A DNA stretch of 57,532 bases from an uncultured Collinsella sp. (GCA_900546775.1 UREM01000012.1:1-57532); one strand, 5' to 3'. Positions 35,082 through 44,499 are shown, numbered from the stretch's first letter. The notes: generated from the sequence alone by a model not told the origin. Numbers and translations are program-made.

Positions 35082-35125
35082 AGTTACCCTACATTCTATC
35101 AAATCAAATAATTTGTAGGGTAACT
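35082..35125. promoter_or_regulatory. Operator-like 12-bp palindrome upstream of the antitoxin-like gene
   Basis: AGTTACCCTACA (35082-35093) and TGTAGGGTAACT (35114-35125) are perfect mirror images 20 AT-rich bases apart. On the minus strand a TAGAAT -10 candidate lies next to the proximal arm. Position and symmetry suit binding by a dimeric autorepressor. Confidence 0.6.
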
Positions 35126-35221
35126 CAAACGTGTCCGCACGACATGTGACACTTAACCTGCCGCCATGCCCTGCTGCGACGGCATGCACTGAACAACGAC
35201 CCTCTAAGGAGTTCGATATCG

Positions 35222-35461
35222 ATGAGTGACAACACCAAACATCTCGCAAAGAAGTGCGTCAAGGACGCGGGACCGTGCCTTGCGCTGTGCGTAGCCGGCG
35301 CAGCGGTCGCGCTGCTGGCTGTTTTGGGGCCATTCGACGTGCTCCGAAGTGCCAGTTCCCTGCACGTTATCATCGCCCTTGCCGCCGCCATGATGACCGG
35401 CGGCGTGCTCGATTTGATCTTTTGGGTGCTCGACCCGTTTGGATGGAAGAACGAAGGGTGA
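35222..35461 (+). CDS. Small two-span membrane protein
   Basis: A 79-residue protein with hydrophobic segments at about 18-36 (PCLALCVAGAAVALLAVLG) and 46-70 (LHVIIALAAAMMTGGVLDLIFWVL), and a basic N-terminal side. AAGGAG precedes ATG. I do not recognise a family. It is followed by two phosphoesterase genes in the same direction 40 bases later and may be co-transcribed with them. Confidence 0.65.
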   Translation: MSDNTKHLAKKCVKDAGPCLALCVAGAAVALLAVLGPFDVLRSASSLHVIIALAAAMMTGGVLDLIFWVLDPFGWKNEG

Positions 35462-35501
35462 GCCCTAAGGGATGGATGCCCCGTAGCGTTAGGAGGTCCC
35501 C

Positions 35502-36140
35502 ATGATCTGGTTTACCAGCGATACGCACTTTGGACACGAGAACATGCTCCGGCTCGCCGACAGGCCTTGGTCGACTGTTGCGCAGATGAACGATGTCATG
35601 GTCGCCAACATTAACAGCAAGGTCGCTGTGGATGACGAGCTCTACATCTTGGGCGACTTTAGCTTTAAGATGACGGTCCAAGACGCCCACGAGCTGCGCA
35701 AAAGCATTGCATGTAGGCGCGTCCATCTGCTGCTCGGCAACCACGACAAAGACTGGACGCAGCCTGCGGTAGCGGATGCTTTTATCGTCGAGCCGCCCAT
35801 TTGCGTGCTCAGGATCGACCGCCAGAAAATCGTGCTGAGCCACTATCCCATGGTCGACTGGCAGGGCATGTCGCACGGCAGCTGGCATCTGCACGGGCAT
35901 ATCCACAGTTGCGGCGGCGCGTACAACAAGTTCAACCGCAGGCAGGGACTGCTGCGCTATGACGTGGGTGTCGACGCCAACGGCTACGCCCCGGTGAGCC
36001 TGGGGGAGCTCAAGACGTGGTTTGCGCAGGTCGACGAGCCGACGTGTTGCGTTAAATGGCCGTGGTGGGTCAACGCCACGGGCGACGAGCAGATCGAGCG
36101 CGATCTCGAAGCCTATAAGAGGGAAGTGATGATCCGATGA
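35502..36140 (+). CDS. Calcineurin-like metallophosphoesterase
   Basis: A 212-residue cytoplasmic phosphoesterase. Metal ligands appear in FTSDTHFGHENML, ILGDFSFKM, LLGNHDKDW, LSHYPMVDW and LHGHIHSCGG, as in the phage-type and YfcE-like families. The substrate is unknown. AGGAGG precedes the ATG at 35502. Its stop overlaps the start of a second phosphoesterase (ATGA), so the two are translated as a pair. Confidence 0.88.
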   Translation: MIWFTSDTHFGHENMLRLADRPWSTVAQMNDVMVANINSKVAVDDELYILGDFSFKMTVQDAHELRKSIACRRVHLLLGNHDKDWTQPAVADAFIVEPPICVLRIDRQKIVLSHYPMVDWQGMSHGSWHLHGHIHSCGGAYNKFNRRQGLLRYDVGVDANGYAPVSLGELKTWFAQVDEPTCCVKWPWWVNATGDEQIERDLEAYKREVMIR

Positions 36141-36862
36141 CGGTCTATGTGACAGGCGATATTCACGGCGGCCTCGACATGCAAAAGCTGCGCGATTGGG
36201 AGCTTGGGGATAGCCTGACGAGCGACGACTATCTGATTGTCGCGGGCGACTTTGGCTTTCCCTGGGATTTCTCTGCCGAGGAATGTACCGACATCGCTTG
36301 GCTGGAGTCGCGCCCCTATACCGTGATGTTTGTCGACGGCAACCACGAGCGTTTCGATCACTGGGCGGAGCGCCCCATGGAGCTGTGGCATGGTGGGCTG
36401 ACGCAGCGCCTGTCGGACACCTCACCCATACGGCGTCTGACGCGCGGCGAGGTTTTTGAGCTCGACGGCTCAACGGTCTTTACCATGGGCGGCGCCACGA
36501 GCGTGGACAAGGAATACCGCGTGCCGTATTCCAGCTGGTGGCCGCATGAGCTGCCGGACGAGCGCAACTTTGAGGAAGCGCGGACAAAACTCGACAGCGT
36601 TGGCTGGAAGGTCGACTACGTGGTCACCCACACCTGCTCCACGCGTATGCTCTCACCCACGCTCTATCCGGCACCTGGCTGGAATTACCCCGAAGTCGAT
36701 CGGCTTACAGCGTTTTTCGATGAGCTGGAAGATCGCCTGGGCTACAAGCGCTGGTACTACGGGCATTTTCATCGGGATGCCAACCCGGCCGAGCGTCACA
36801 CCGTGCTCTGCGACTGCATCGTTCGCCTAGGCGACGAACTCCAGCCCTGGGACGTTGCGTAG
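36137..36862 (+). CDS. Second metallophosphoesterase of the pair
   Basis: A 241-residue calcineurin-like protein with YVTGDIHGGLD, IVAGDFGFPWDF, FVDGNHERFD, VVTHTCS and YYGHFHRD as the ligand-bearing motifs in order. It differs clearly from the preceding enzyme and shares its metal-binding scheme only. The start overlaps the upstream stop by four bases. Substrate not known; many relatives act on nucleotides or phosphoproteins. Confidence 0.87.
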   Translation: MTVYVTGDIHGGLDMQKLRDWELGDSLTSDDYLIVAGDFGFPWDFSAEECTDIAWLESRPYTVMFVDGNHERFDHWAERPMELWHGGLTQRLSDTSPIRRLTRGEVFELDGSTVFTMGGATSVDKEYRVPYSSWWPHELPDERNFEEARTKLDSVGWKVDYVVTHTCSTRMLSPTLYPAPGWNYPEVDRLTAFFDELEDRLGYKRWYYGHFHRDANPAERHTVLCDCIVRLGDELQPWDVA

Positions 36863-36877
36863 GGGCGGGACGTTTGG

Positions 36878-37888
36878 CTACTCGGCCGTTACGGTGATGT
36901 TCTCCCGGTGTGCGCGGATGACGTCCCAGCTAAAGTGCTCGACCAGCTGCTCGGCAGAGCGCGGTGTGGTGTCCGGCGCGATGCCCGTTTGCCCGGCGAG
37001 CCATCCCAGTAGTGCCTCGGGTGTGCCAAAGCGGGCGCGTAGTTCGCCTAGGTCCAGATCGCGGTCGCGCTTGGAAAGGCGGCGGCCGTCCGGCGACATG
37101 AGCAGCGGGATGTGCGCGTAGCGCGGCGTAGGCAGTCCCAGCAGACGCTGCAGGTAGATCTGGCGGGGCGTGGAGCCCAGCAGGTCGCATCCGCGCACGA
37201 CCTCGGTGACGCCCATGGCGGCGTCGTCGACCACTACGGCCAGCTGATAGGCAAACACGCCGTCGCTGCGGCGCACCAAAAAGTCGCCGCACTCGGTGGC
37301 GAGCGCTTCGCATTGGGCCCCGTACGTGCGGTCTACAAACTCGACCACGTCGTCGGCGAGGTCGTCGACGGCGGGCACGCGCAGGCGTGTGGCCGGGGCG
37401 CGCAGGGCACTGCGGCGGGCAACTTCTTCGGCCGAAAGATTTCGGCAAGCGCCGCGGTAGATAGGCGTGCCGTCGCTGGCGTGCGGCGCGCTCGCGGCGT
37501 GGAGCTCGGCGCGCGTGCAAAAGCAGGGATAGGTGAGGCCGGCGTCTTGCAGCCGGCGCAAGGCGGCTTCGTACAGGTCTAGGCGATCATGCTGGTAGTA
37601 GGGGCCTTCGTCCCACTCGAGACCCAGCCAGGCCAGGTCGTCGATCAACTGGGCCGCAAGTTCGGGACGCTTGCAGCGATCGTCCAGGTCCTCGATGCGC
37701 AACACGATACTGCCGCCCTGGCTGTGGGCCGAAAGCCACGCGCACAGGCAGCTGAACACGTTGCCCAGGTGCATGCGGCCCGAGGGCGACGGGGCAAAGC
37801 GGCCCACGACGGGCGCGGGAACGGAGGCGGACGGCGTCGTTGGCGCGTCCGCGGCGGGCGTTGCTATGTTGCGTGCGTTGATGTCCAT
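36878..37888 (-). CDS. gluQ: Glutamyl-Q tRNA(Asp) synthetase
   Basis: A 336-residue class I synthetase-like enzyme that adds glutamate to queuosine in tRNA-Asp. It has the HIGH-like RFAPSPSGRMHLGNV, the RIEDLDDRC segment, zinc ligands CFCTRAEL and YRGAC (CxC...YxxxC), CDLLGSTPRQIYLQRLLG, and KMSKS-like RLSKRDRDL. It lacks the anticodon-binding domain of GltX. The ATG at 37888 has no ribosome site; TATACT lies eight bases upstream, suggesting a leaderless transcript. N-terminal 25 residues are an Ala/Pro-rich extension. Confidence 0.9.
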   Translation of the reverse strand: MDINARNIATPAADAPTTPSASVPAPVVGRFAPSPSGRMHLGNVFSCLCAWLSAHSQGGSIVLRIEDLDDRCKRPELAAQLIDDLAWLGLEWDEGPYYQHDRLDLYEAALRRLQDAGLTYPCFCTRAELHAASAPHASDGTPIYRGACRNLSAEEVARRSALRAPATRLRVPAVDDLADDVVEFVDRTYGAQCEALATECGDFLVRRSDGVFAYQLAVVVDDAAMGVTEVVRGCDLLGSTPRQIYLQRLLGLPTPRYAHIPLLMSPDGRRLSKRDRDLDLGELRARFGTPEALLGWLAGQTGIAPDTTPRSAEQLVEHFSWDVIRAHRENITVTAE

Positions 37889-38025
37889 GCGGACGAGTAT
37901 AGCGCGGAGCGCGGTAGGGAAGGCGCTGCCGTGGCTCACAAGTTGGCGACGCTGCGCATTGCGCGCGGCGGGTCTGCGGCTCAATGTCTCGACCGCTGCA
38001 CATCGACTCGGCTTTATAGACGACA

Positions 38026-38061
38026 GAAACCCCGGCAGCTCTTCGCAACTGCCGGGGTTTC
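38026..38061. terminator. Strong 13-bp hairpin without T-run
   Basis: GAAACCCCGGCAG and CTGCCGGGGTTTC (38026-38038, 38049-38061) form a perfect stem with a 10-nt loop. No T-run follows on either strand, so its use as a terminator is doubtful. The 513 bases 37889-38401 also hold a small AGCGGC/GCCGCT hairpin (about 38164-38180) and a GGGAC repeat, but no gene that I can support. Confidence 0.5.
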
Positions 38062-38253
38062 CGCGGAAAAGGGGGACATGATCCTCGAGCGAACGGGAAA
38101 GGGGCAAACCGTTTTCGCTCAACTGCTTTATGCCCTTCGCCCGCAGGCTCAATCAGCGTATTTAGCGGCAACACAAAGCCGCTACACCTGTGACGGAGCT
38201 GTGAAGCGGCGCCTGCTGCTGGCACGAGCCATGGCAAGGGGTGTCCCAAGATG

Positions 38254-38284
38254 CCGGCAGATAAGGAACGTCCCTAACTGCCGG
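38254..38284. repeat. GGGAC stem-loop repeat with a GC-rich stem
   Basis: CCGGCAG (38254-38260) pairs with CTGCCGG (38278-38284). On the minus strand the loop reads TTAGGGACGTTCCTTAT, almost the loop of the units at 12253 and 40769, whose stems are AGTCATT/AATGACT. Stem sequence differs, loop is kept. Confidence 0.65.
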
Positions 38285-38401
38285 GTGCGGGGGAGGGTGA
38301 CTTTTGTCCTGTCTGACGCTCCGGTTGCCGAGATATTCGTCCTGTGCGCACGCAAACGTGGGACAATGACGCTGTTGGTTATACAGACAAAGGATGTGCC
38401 T

Positions 38402-40345
38402 ATGAACGCCCCCGTTGCCAATGCCTGTCGGCAGCGCTGCCTGTTTGCGCGGTTTGCTTCCATGTGCGCACTCGTCGCGTGCGCGCTGTTGCTGCTGCCC
38501 ACCGCCGCGCACGCCGACGGCTACTCCATGACCCAAACCTATATCAGCGCCACGGTCGAGGCCGACGGATCGCTGACTGTTGTCGAGGGACGCCAGTTTG
38601 ATTTCGACGACGACATCAACGGCGTGTACTGGGATATCAACACGGGCACCAACCAGCAGGGCGGCTCGGTGAACGTTGATGTGCTGAGCGTCGAGGAAGA
38701 CAACGCCGCGTTTAACAGGGTTGACTATGCAAACAAGGGCGACGGCGGCGTCTATACGGTTGAACAGTCCGACGGCAGCGTAAGGATCAAGGTTTTCAGC
38801 CCCCACGAGAGCGGCGACAGCGCGATCTATTACGTGAGCTACACCATGACCGGTGCGGTTATGAACTGGGCCGATACCGCCGAGCTCTACTGGAAATTTG
38901 TGGGTGACGGCTGGTCTGCGGACTCCGACGATGTCGAGATGGAAGTGTACTTCGCAAATGCCGCTGCCGGGACGGCGGCCGTCAAGGGCGATAACTTCCG
39001 CGCATGGGGCCACGGCCCGCTGACGGGCGACGTGTCGCTCGACACGGACGAACCCATGGTCACCTATACCATTCCCTGCGTGCATCAGGGCGAATTCGCC
39101 GAGGCGCGCATCGCCTTCCCCAGCGATTGGGTGCCTTGGCTTTCCGCTTCGAGCGAGGAGCGCATGCCGACAATCCTGAGCGAGGAGAAGGCATGGGCAG
39201 ACGAGGCTAACGCCCGCCGCGCTCACGCTCGTATGATTGCCAACGCGCTTGCCGTGGTGAGTGTTGTCGCGGCGGCGACCTTTACCGGCGTCATCGTCGT
39301 GCTCAAGTTGCGCCGCCGCAAGCCAAGGCCGCTCTTCCAAGACAAATACTTCCGCGACGTGCCCTCCGCCGACCATCCCGCTGTGCTCTCGGCCCTTATG
39401 AGCTGGAACGAGGTGCCCGACCAGGCATATATCGCCACGCTTATGAAGCTCACCGACGATCGCGTGATCAAGCTGGAGCAGGCGACCGTGACCAAGGCCA
39501 AGAAGGGTCTGTTGGGGCGCGAAAAAGAAGAACAGACGTATCGCGTGACGGTGAGTGATGCGGGCTGGAAGTCGGCCAAGGGCATTGACCACATGGTGCT
39601 CAAGGTCTTCTTTGCCGGTGCTAAGCCCGACGAGAACGGTGATCGTTCGCGCACGTTTGACGAGCTGCAGCACTACGTTAAGCAGCACGCTACGCCCGTG
39701 GGCGACAAGCTCGAGGACTATCAGAACACCGTTAAGGGCAAGCTGGCCGATAGCGAGTACGTTGCCTCGGACGGCATTGTCGCAATGGTGTTTGGCCTGG
39801 TCCTCGGCATCTTGGTCGCCTTTGTCCCCGTGGGGTCTATCTTCTTTACCGATGGCGCTACGGCGAACATTATCGCCGCTGTGATCTCGGTGCCCATCGT
39901 GCTGGTAGGCATTGGCGTGAGCCTTACCTTCCGCCGCTTTACGCCGGAGGGTGCCGAGGTCGCGGCCCGCTGCAAGGCACTCAAGCATTGGCTCGAGGAT
40001 TTCACGCGTCTAAAGGAAGCCGTCCCCGGCGATCTGGTCCTGTGGAATAAACTTCTGGTGATGGGTGCGGCGCTGGGCGTTTCGAAGGAAGTCCTACGTC
40101 AGCTTGCCGAGGCTGTTCCTCCCGAGGTGCGCGAGGCCGACGGTTTCTACGATAATTACCCCTGCTACTGGTGGTACTACCATCATTACGGCAACGAGTC
40201 GCCGATGGATTCATTCGACGGCGTGTATCACGAGAGCATCCGTGAGCTCGCGTCGAGCTCGGACAGCTCGGGTGGCGGCGGAGGCGGCGGCTTCTCGGGC
40301 GGCGGAGGCGGCGGCGTCGGCGGAGGCGGCGGCGGAACGTTCTAA
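38402..40345 (+). CDS. DUF2207 family membrane protein with glycine-rich tail
   Basis: A 647-residue protein. A signal peptide (basic start, LVACALLLLPTAAHA, cut near residue 38) precedes an exported DUF2207 domain (to about 270), span ALAVVSVVAAATFTGVIVVL (about 281-300), a cytoplasmic region, two further spans (about 460-500: IVAMVFGLVLGILVAFVPVG and IIAAVISVPIVLVGIGVSL), and a C-terminus of Gly repeats ending GGGGTF. AAAGGA seven bases before 38402 fixes the start; the longer upstream frame is antisense to gluQ. Function unknown; relatives are thought to act at the cell envelope. Confidence 0.9.
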   Translation: MNAPVANACRQRCLFARFASMCALVACALLLLPTAAHADGYSMTQTYISATVEADGSLTVVEGRQFDFDDDINGVYWDINTGTNQQGGSVNVDVLSVEEDNAAFNRVDYANKGDGGVYTVEQSDGSVRIKVFSPHESGDSAIYYVSYTMTGAVMNWADTAELYWKFVGDGWSADSDDVEMEVYFANAAAGTAAVKGDNFRAWGHGPLTGDVSLDTDEPMVTYTIPCVHQGEFAEARIAFPSDWVPWLSASSEERMPTILSEEKAWADEANARRAHARMIANALAVVSVVAAATFTGVIVVLKLRRRKPRPLFQDKYFRDVPSADHPAVLSALMSWNEVPDQAYIATLMKLTDDRVIKLEQATVTKAKKGLLGREKEEQTYRVTVSDAGWKSAKGIDHMVLKVFFAGAKPDENGDRSRTFDELQHYVKQHATPVGDKLEDYQNTVKGKLADSEYVASDGIVAMVFGLVLGILVAFVPVGSIFFTDGATANIIAAVISVPIVLVGIGVSLTFRRFTPEGAEVAARCKALKHWLEDFTRLKEAVPGDLVLWNKLLVMGAALGVSKEVLRQLAEAVPPEVREADGFYDNYPCYWWYYHHYGNESPMDSFDGVYHESIRELASSSDSSGGGGGGGFSGGGGGGVGGGGGGTF

Positions 40346-40359
40346 CGGTCGTAAGCTAT

Positions 40360-40407
40360 GGGATGGGCTCTTCTCGGCAGCCGTCGGGGAAAGTCCATCC
40401 CCTTTTT
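40360..40407 (+). terminator. Intrinsic terminator after DUF2207 gene
   Basis: GGGATGG (40360-40366) pairs with CCATCCC (40395-40401), with a 28-nt partly paired loop, and five T residues follow. Confidence 0.75.
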
Positions 40408-40460
40408 ATGCGCCGATCCTCCCGCTTTTGCCCGCAGTCCCCTCCATCGGAAGGGGCAGT

Positions 40461-40687
40461 GGGCAAAAAATGGCAAATATGAGTACTGTTGCCGAAATGG
40501 TTGCATTAATTTGCGCTTAATTACCGGCCCCTAATGAGAGTATTTCTCGTTAGGGGCCAGTTTTATTGAACATTTGAGGAAATACGTTAGCTCGCCCGGC
40601 TGACCGCCGTGTATAAAAGCTTCAAAAATGCCCCAGGTCGCTGCCACTAAAAAGGTGGCAGTACTCATATTTGATGTTTTTTGACCA
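40461..40687. repeat. Inverted pair of CAAATATGAGTACTG motifs
   Basis: Unit 40461-40493 (GGGCAAAAAATGG then CAAATATGAGTACTG then TTGCC) is mirrored at 40654-40687 with CAAAAAA and AAATATGAGTACTG kept, about 160 bases apart. A third relative, plus sense, is at 57324-57363. The left half ends near a GGCCCC hairpin; the right half follows a CTGCCAC/GTGGCAG hairpin. The 466 bases 40346-40811 contain only such repeats and terminators. Confidence 0.75.
40526..40564 (+). terminator. GGCCCCTAA hairpin with T-run inside the repeat region
   Basis: GGCCCCTAATGAGA (40526-40539) pairs with TCTCGTTAGGGGCC (40545-40558) with one G-T pair, and AGTTTT follows. It has the form of a terminator but lies 120 bases beyond the DUF2207 terminator, without a gene between. 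Confidence 0.6.
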
Positions 40688-40730
40688 CAGCCATTTGCAG
40701 ACCCCCTAGGCTACTCATGGGGGACATACT

Positions 40731-40799
40731 CATTGGGGACAGACTTAAATGACCAGTCGTTGGGGATCAGTCATTGGGGACGTTCTTAAATGACTAGGT
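40731..40799. repeat. Cluster of GGGAC stem-loop repeats
   Basis: Three CATTGGGGA-type units follow each other at 40731, 40755 and 40769. The last forms AGTCATT/AATGACT around GGGGACGTTCTTA, as at 12253. They lie at the 3' side of the minus-strand acetyltransferase gene. Confidence 0.75.
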
Positions 40800-40811
40800 G
40801 TGGCTGCTGGG

Positions 40812-41453
40812 CTAGACGGTTAGGTCCAGCTCGTAGAGGAAGCTTTCGCGCGGCATGGCGTGGCGGCGCTCTTCGCGGTTGGCGCGGTGCGTGGCGGTGC
40901 GCTTAAAGCCGTGCAGTTCGTAGAACTTCCACGAGCAGTTGGAGTCGGTGTACAGGTGCGCCCTTGTCGCCCCGCGCGAGGAAAGGTACGAGACGGCGGC
41001 ATCGAGCAGCACCGATCCCACGCCCAGGCCGTGGACGTCGGGGTCGACGGCGAGCAGCGTGACCTCGTTGTCATGCGGCAGTGGGCTTTTCTCGAGCAGG
41101 CGGTTGTTGGTTCGAATAGTGGCGCGCACAAACGAGAGATACTCGGCGCACGATTCGGGTTCTAACTCACGCATCTGCGACAGCAGTGCACGCTCAGTAT
41201 CCATCCAATGTTCCCTGACGGCGGTGCCGGAGCTCTGTCCCGCACGCGCAAGCGAAATGCCGCGTGCCTCGCCATCTATAACTGCAACCTGCGAAAACGT
41301 CGAGGAAGAAAGGCAGTAGGCAAGGTCGCACGCGGCTTCGAGGCGGTTGTACTCATCGTTATCCGAATTGTTATGCCAAAGCTGCTGCAGAATCAGCGCG
41401 ATGGCGTCGAAGTCTTCGGTATCAAACGGTCGGTAGAGAACCCGCGAGACCAT
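40812..41453 (-). CDS. GNAT family N-acetyltransferase
   Basis: A 213-residue acetyltransferase. Acetyl-CoA binding motif A reads VTLLAVDPDVHGLGVGSVLLDAAVSYL, followed by ATRAHLYTDSNCSWKFYELHGFKRT (motif B). The N-terminal half, including LSSSTFSQVAVIDGEARGISLARAG, provides the other strands of the fold. AAGAGG precedes the ATG. Substrate is unknown. Transcribed away from purH with 277 bases between. Confidence 0.88.
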   Translation of the reverse strand: MVSRVLYRPFDTEDFDAIALILQQLWHNNSDNDEYNRLEAACDLAYCLSSSTFSQVAVIDGEARGISLARAGQSSGTAVREHWMDTERALLSQMRELEPESCAEYLSFVRATIRTNNRLLEKSPLPHDNEVTLLAVDPDVHGLGVGSVLLDAAVSYLSSRGATRAHLYTDSNCSWKFYELHGFKRTATHRANREERRHAMPRESFLYELDLTV

Positions 41454-41730
41454 GGTGCCTCTTTCTATTGCGGATACATATCGAGCACAGTTCTACCACG
41501 CTATTGGCATCTAATTATGGTGCCCCTGTGTTCCATGAACTCACCGTGCCCGATGCCGTGTCTATCCCCTCCGCTCGCAAACTTTTTCTGCACATGCGCC
41601 CGTTGCGGGGTGCATCGATGCGCTTGATGCGCTACATTGAATCAGTATTTTCAATGCCGCTGCGCGAGCGCTGCAGATCGACGTATCACCGACTCACAGA
41701 GCACGGCGGCGTACCAGACAGGAGGACTGC

Positions 41731-43338
41731 ATGGGATCTGATGTGAAGATCGCACGCGCGTTGATCTCGGTTACCGATAAGACGGGCGTCGTCGATTTCG
41801 CACGGACGCTGGTTGACGACTTTGGCGTCGAGATCATCTCTACGGGCGGCACGGCTCGTGCCATCGAGGACGCGGGCGTTCCCGTAACCCCCATCGAGGA
41901 GTTTACGGGCTATCCCGAGATGATGGACGGCCGCGTCAAGACGCTGCATCCCAAGGTTCACGGCGCGCTGCTTGCCCGTCGCGATTCCGAGCAGCACATG
42001 CAGGAAGCCGCTCAGCACGGCATTAAGCTGATCGACCTGGTTGTCGTCAACCTGTACGAGTTCGAGAAGACCGTCGCCAACCCCGAGGTCACCTTTGCGG
42101 ATGCCATCGAGCACATCGACATCGGTGGCCCCTCCATGCTGCGCTCCGCTGCTAAGAACGCCGCGAGCGTTACCGTTATCTCCGATCCGGCCGACTACGA
42201 CGCCGTCCTGGCCGAGATGCGCGAGACCGGCGGTTGCACCACGCTTTCCACCCGTCGCCGCCTGCAGGTGAAGGTCTACCAGACCACCGCCGCCTACGAC
42301 ACGGCTATCTCCCGTTGGCTTGCCGCCCAGGCAAGCGACGTGGCGGACACCTCTGCCAAGCTCGAGATTTCGCTGGAGAAGGTCGACGACCTGCGCTATG
42401 GCGAGAATCCGCAGCAAAAGGCCACGGTCTATCGCTTTGCCGAGGGCTGCGAGAACACCGCGAGCTCTCAGTTCCCGCTCGTGGGCTCCGAGCAGATCCA
42501 GGGCAAGCCGCTCAGCTACAACAACTATCTGGACGCCGACGCCGCTTGGAACCTGGTCCGCGAGTTCGACGAGCCGGCCTGCGTGATCCTTAAGCATCAG
42601 AACCCCTGCGGTTCCGCCGTTGCCGAGGACATCACGGCTGCCTACGACCGCGCTTTTGCCTGCGATCCCAAGAGCGCCTTTGGTGGCATCATCGCCTGCA
42701 ACCGCGAGGTCCCCTTTGAGCTGGTTGAGCACTTTGCCGATCAGAACAAGCAGTTCGTCGAGGTCATCATCGCCCCGGGCTACACCGACGAGGCGCTCGA
42801 GCGCATGGCCAAGCGCCCCAACCTGCGCGTGCTGGCTACCGGCGGCGTAGACCACGGCGCCCAGGTGGAGCTGCGCTCCATCGACGGCGGCATGCTGGTG
42901 CAGGAGGTCGACCACGTGACCGAGGACCCCGCGACCTTTACGTTCCCCACCGATCGCAAGCCCACCGACGCTGAGATGGCCGAGCTCGAGTTTGCCTGGA
43001 AGGTCTGCAAGGGCGTCAAGTCCAACGCCATCCTGGTCTCCAAGGGCAAGGCCGGCATTGGCATGGGCCCCGGTCAGCCCAACCGCGTTGACTCTGCGCT
43101 GCTTGCCTGCGAGCGCGCCGAGGACTTCTGCGAGCGCGAGGGCGTGGAGAAGGGCGGCTTTGCCTGCGCAAGCGACGCGTTCTTCCCGTTCCGCGACAAC
43201 GTCGACGTGCTTGCCGCACACGGCGTGACCTGCATCATCCAGCCCGGCGGCTCCAAGCGCGATGACGAGAGCATCCAGGCCTGCAACGAGCACAATATTG
43301 CGATGGTTTTCACGGGTGCGCGCCACTTCCGCCATTAA
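41731..43338 (+). CDS. purH: Bifunctional AICAR transformylase/IMP cyclohydrolase
   Basis: A 535-residue enzyme for the last two steps of IMP synthesis. The IMP cyclohydrolase part (1-200) has [29 protein letters not shown] and [21 protein letters not shown]; the transformylase part has [64 protein letters not shown] and the C-terminal [20 protein letters not shown] lies six bases before ATG. A small CATTGAA/TTCAATG palindrome at 41635-41656 lies in its upstream region. It recycles AICAR released by HisF/HisH. Confidence 0.98.
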   Translation: MGSDVKIARALISVTDKTGVVDFARTLVDDFGVEIISTGGTARAIEDAGVPVTPIEEFTGYPEMMDGRVKTLHPKVHGALLARRDSEQHMQEAAQHGIKLIDLVVVNLYEFEKTVANPEVTFADAIEHIDIGGPSMLRSAAKNAASVTVISDPADYDAVLAEMRETGGCTTLSTRRRLQVKVYQTTAAYDTAISRWLAAQASDVADTSAKLEISLEKVDDLRYGENPQQKATVYRFAEGCENTASSQFPLVGSEQIQGKPLSYNNYLDADAAWNLVREFDEPACVILKHQNPCGSAVAEDITAAYDRAFACDPKSAFGGIIACNREVPFELVEHFADQNKQFVEVIIAPGYTDEALERMAKRPNLRVLATGGVDHGAQVELRSIDGGMLVQEVDHVTEDPATFTFPTDRKPTDAEMAELEFAWKVCKGVKSNAILVSKGKAGIGMGPGQPNRVDSALLACERAEDFCEREGVEKGGFACASDAFFPFRDNVDVLAAHGVTCIIQPGGSKRDDESIQACNEHNIAMVFTGARHFRH

Positions 43339-43350
43339 GTAGGGAGGTGG

Positions 43351-43466
43351 CGCTGCGGCTTGCCCAACCACCGCACCTTGCCGCTCATTCGTCGCCCGCG
43401 TACCCAAGTACGCGTCGCTCCTCTTTCACGGCAATCTGCGGCACCTGGGCAACCCTCGCCGACCTG
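43351..43466. repeat. Structured intergenic repeat, copy 2 (after purH)
   Basis: Counterpart of 11213-11331. TTGCCCA (43360-43366) pairs with TGGGCAA (43446-43452), CCGCA (43371-43375) with TGCGG (43437-43441), TTGCCG (43378-43383) with CGGCAA (43429-43434), and CGCGTAC (43397-43403) with GTACGCG (43408-43414). The first and last blocks are identical to copy 1, while the middle stems differ and remain paired. Both copies follow immediately after a stop codon of a nucleotide-linked biosynthetic gene. Confidence 0.8.
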
Positions 43467-43536
43467 TTAGGTTGACTGGGGAGGATGGGATGTTATCTCG
43501 TCCCTTGGACCGCCTCGCTTCTAAAATTATCTCTGC

Positions 43537-43572
43537 AAAAGACGGCCGCTCCGTTTGGAGGGCCGTCTTTTT
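43537..43572 (+). terminator. Intrinsic terminator between purH and the next gene
   Basis: AAAAGACGGCC (43537-43547) pairs with GGCCGTCTTTT, and the T-run continues to 43572. Confidence 0.9.
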
Positions 43573-43588
43573 GGTATAAGAGGACGGA

Positions 43589-44320
43589 ATGACTAACACG
43601 AAAGGTATGACCATGCCCCAGATTGATGATGCAGAGCTGTTTGGCAATGCCGAGGACCAGCGTGCGTACGAGGACTTTTGCGCCAATCAGGAGGCGGTCG
43701 AGAAGTTTACGCTCGACAAGCCCGCGCTTATCTGCCGTTGGCGCATGTCCAACAAAAAGGTGCCCATGCTCAACCGTCACATTCGCGCACTGTCCGAGCG
43801 CTTGGTGCAGGGCGAGCCGCTTACCCATAACATGCTCAGCTGGGCCAAGCAGCACGTTGAGTGGTCGCTTGCCGAGGGCGATTACACCGCGCACGACGGC
43901 GTGCTCATGCTGGTGATCGACGTTAACGGCAATGCCGCCATGACGGTGGGTGAGTACGAGCCGCTGGCCGATACTTCGGCCAAGGCGCTGCGTGCCCGCT
44001 CCGCCGAGGCCCGCTCCGAGGCCGACGAAACCGGCGTGGCGCCCGAGCTGCTCGCTGCCGTCAACAACGGCGAGCTGGCCTTTGTGGCGCCGGCGGACGA
44101 GTGCCTGTGTGGCACGGCGACGCTCATAGAGCAGCTGGCCCAGACCAAGGGCATCCCGGTCACGCGCGTAGACATTCCCGCACAGCTCAAGGGCGCCTTG
44201 TTCCTGGTAAGCGACGAGCACGGCGTGGTGCCTGCCACCGACGCCGACGCCGCCGAGTCTGATGCCGCGACGGTCGCCTTCTTTGCCGACGGCTACGAAA
44301 AGCTTCGCGCCCGCCGCTAA
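43589..44320 (+). CDS. Conserved-looking protein of unknown function
   Basis: A 243-residue cytoplasmic protein that I do not recognise. It has no signal peptide or membrane span. Notable segments are ALICRWRMSNKKVPMLNRHIRAL near residue 45, a helix-rich acidic middle (KALRARSAEARSEADETG) and DECLCGTATLIEQL near 175. GAGGACGG precedes the ATG; an in-frame ATG at 43607 is possible. It lies alone between a terminator and a two-component system. Confidence 0.7.
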   Translation: MTNTKGMTMPQIDDAELFGNAEDQRAYEDFCANQEAVEKFTLDKPALICRWRMSNKKVPMLNRHIRALSERLVQGEPLTHNMLSWAKQHVEWSLAEGDYTAHDGVLMLVIDVNGNAAMTVGEYEPLADTSAKALRARSAEARSEADETGVAPELLAAVNNGELAFVAPADECLCGTATLIEQLAQTKGIPVTRVDIPAQLKGALFLVSDEHGVVPATDADAAESDAATVAFFADGYEKLRARR

Positions 44321-44499
44321 ATGATTATTCTGGGACGGGGATTAAAGAATCATTTTGGTTCCCGCCACCGCTGCGAGTGCGAGGCGGACAAAACGCCCCC
44401 GCTCGCGAACAGTTCTGTCACCTTGGCGACGTGCGTGGCGCGCACCTGCAGTTTCGCAGCCATAATGGTGGCAAGACAACCAAGAGGGGAGCGGAATCC

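Noticed and set aside
37589..38401. N-terminal extension of the DUF2207 protein to 918 residues
   Set aside because: The added part is antisense to gluQ and lacks a start signal; the ATG at 38402 has AAAGGA and a signal peptide.
38162..39988. 608-codon minus-strand frame opposite the DUF2207 gene
   Set aside because: The plus strand has a signal peptide, membrane spans and a ribosome site; the minus frame has none of these.
41468..41746. 92-codon frame upstream of and overlapping the purH start
   Set aside because: No ribosome site or recognisable motif, and it overlaps purH out of frame.
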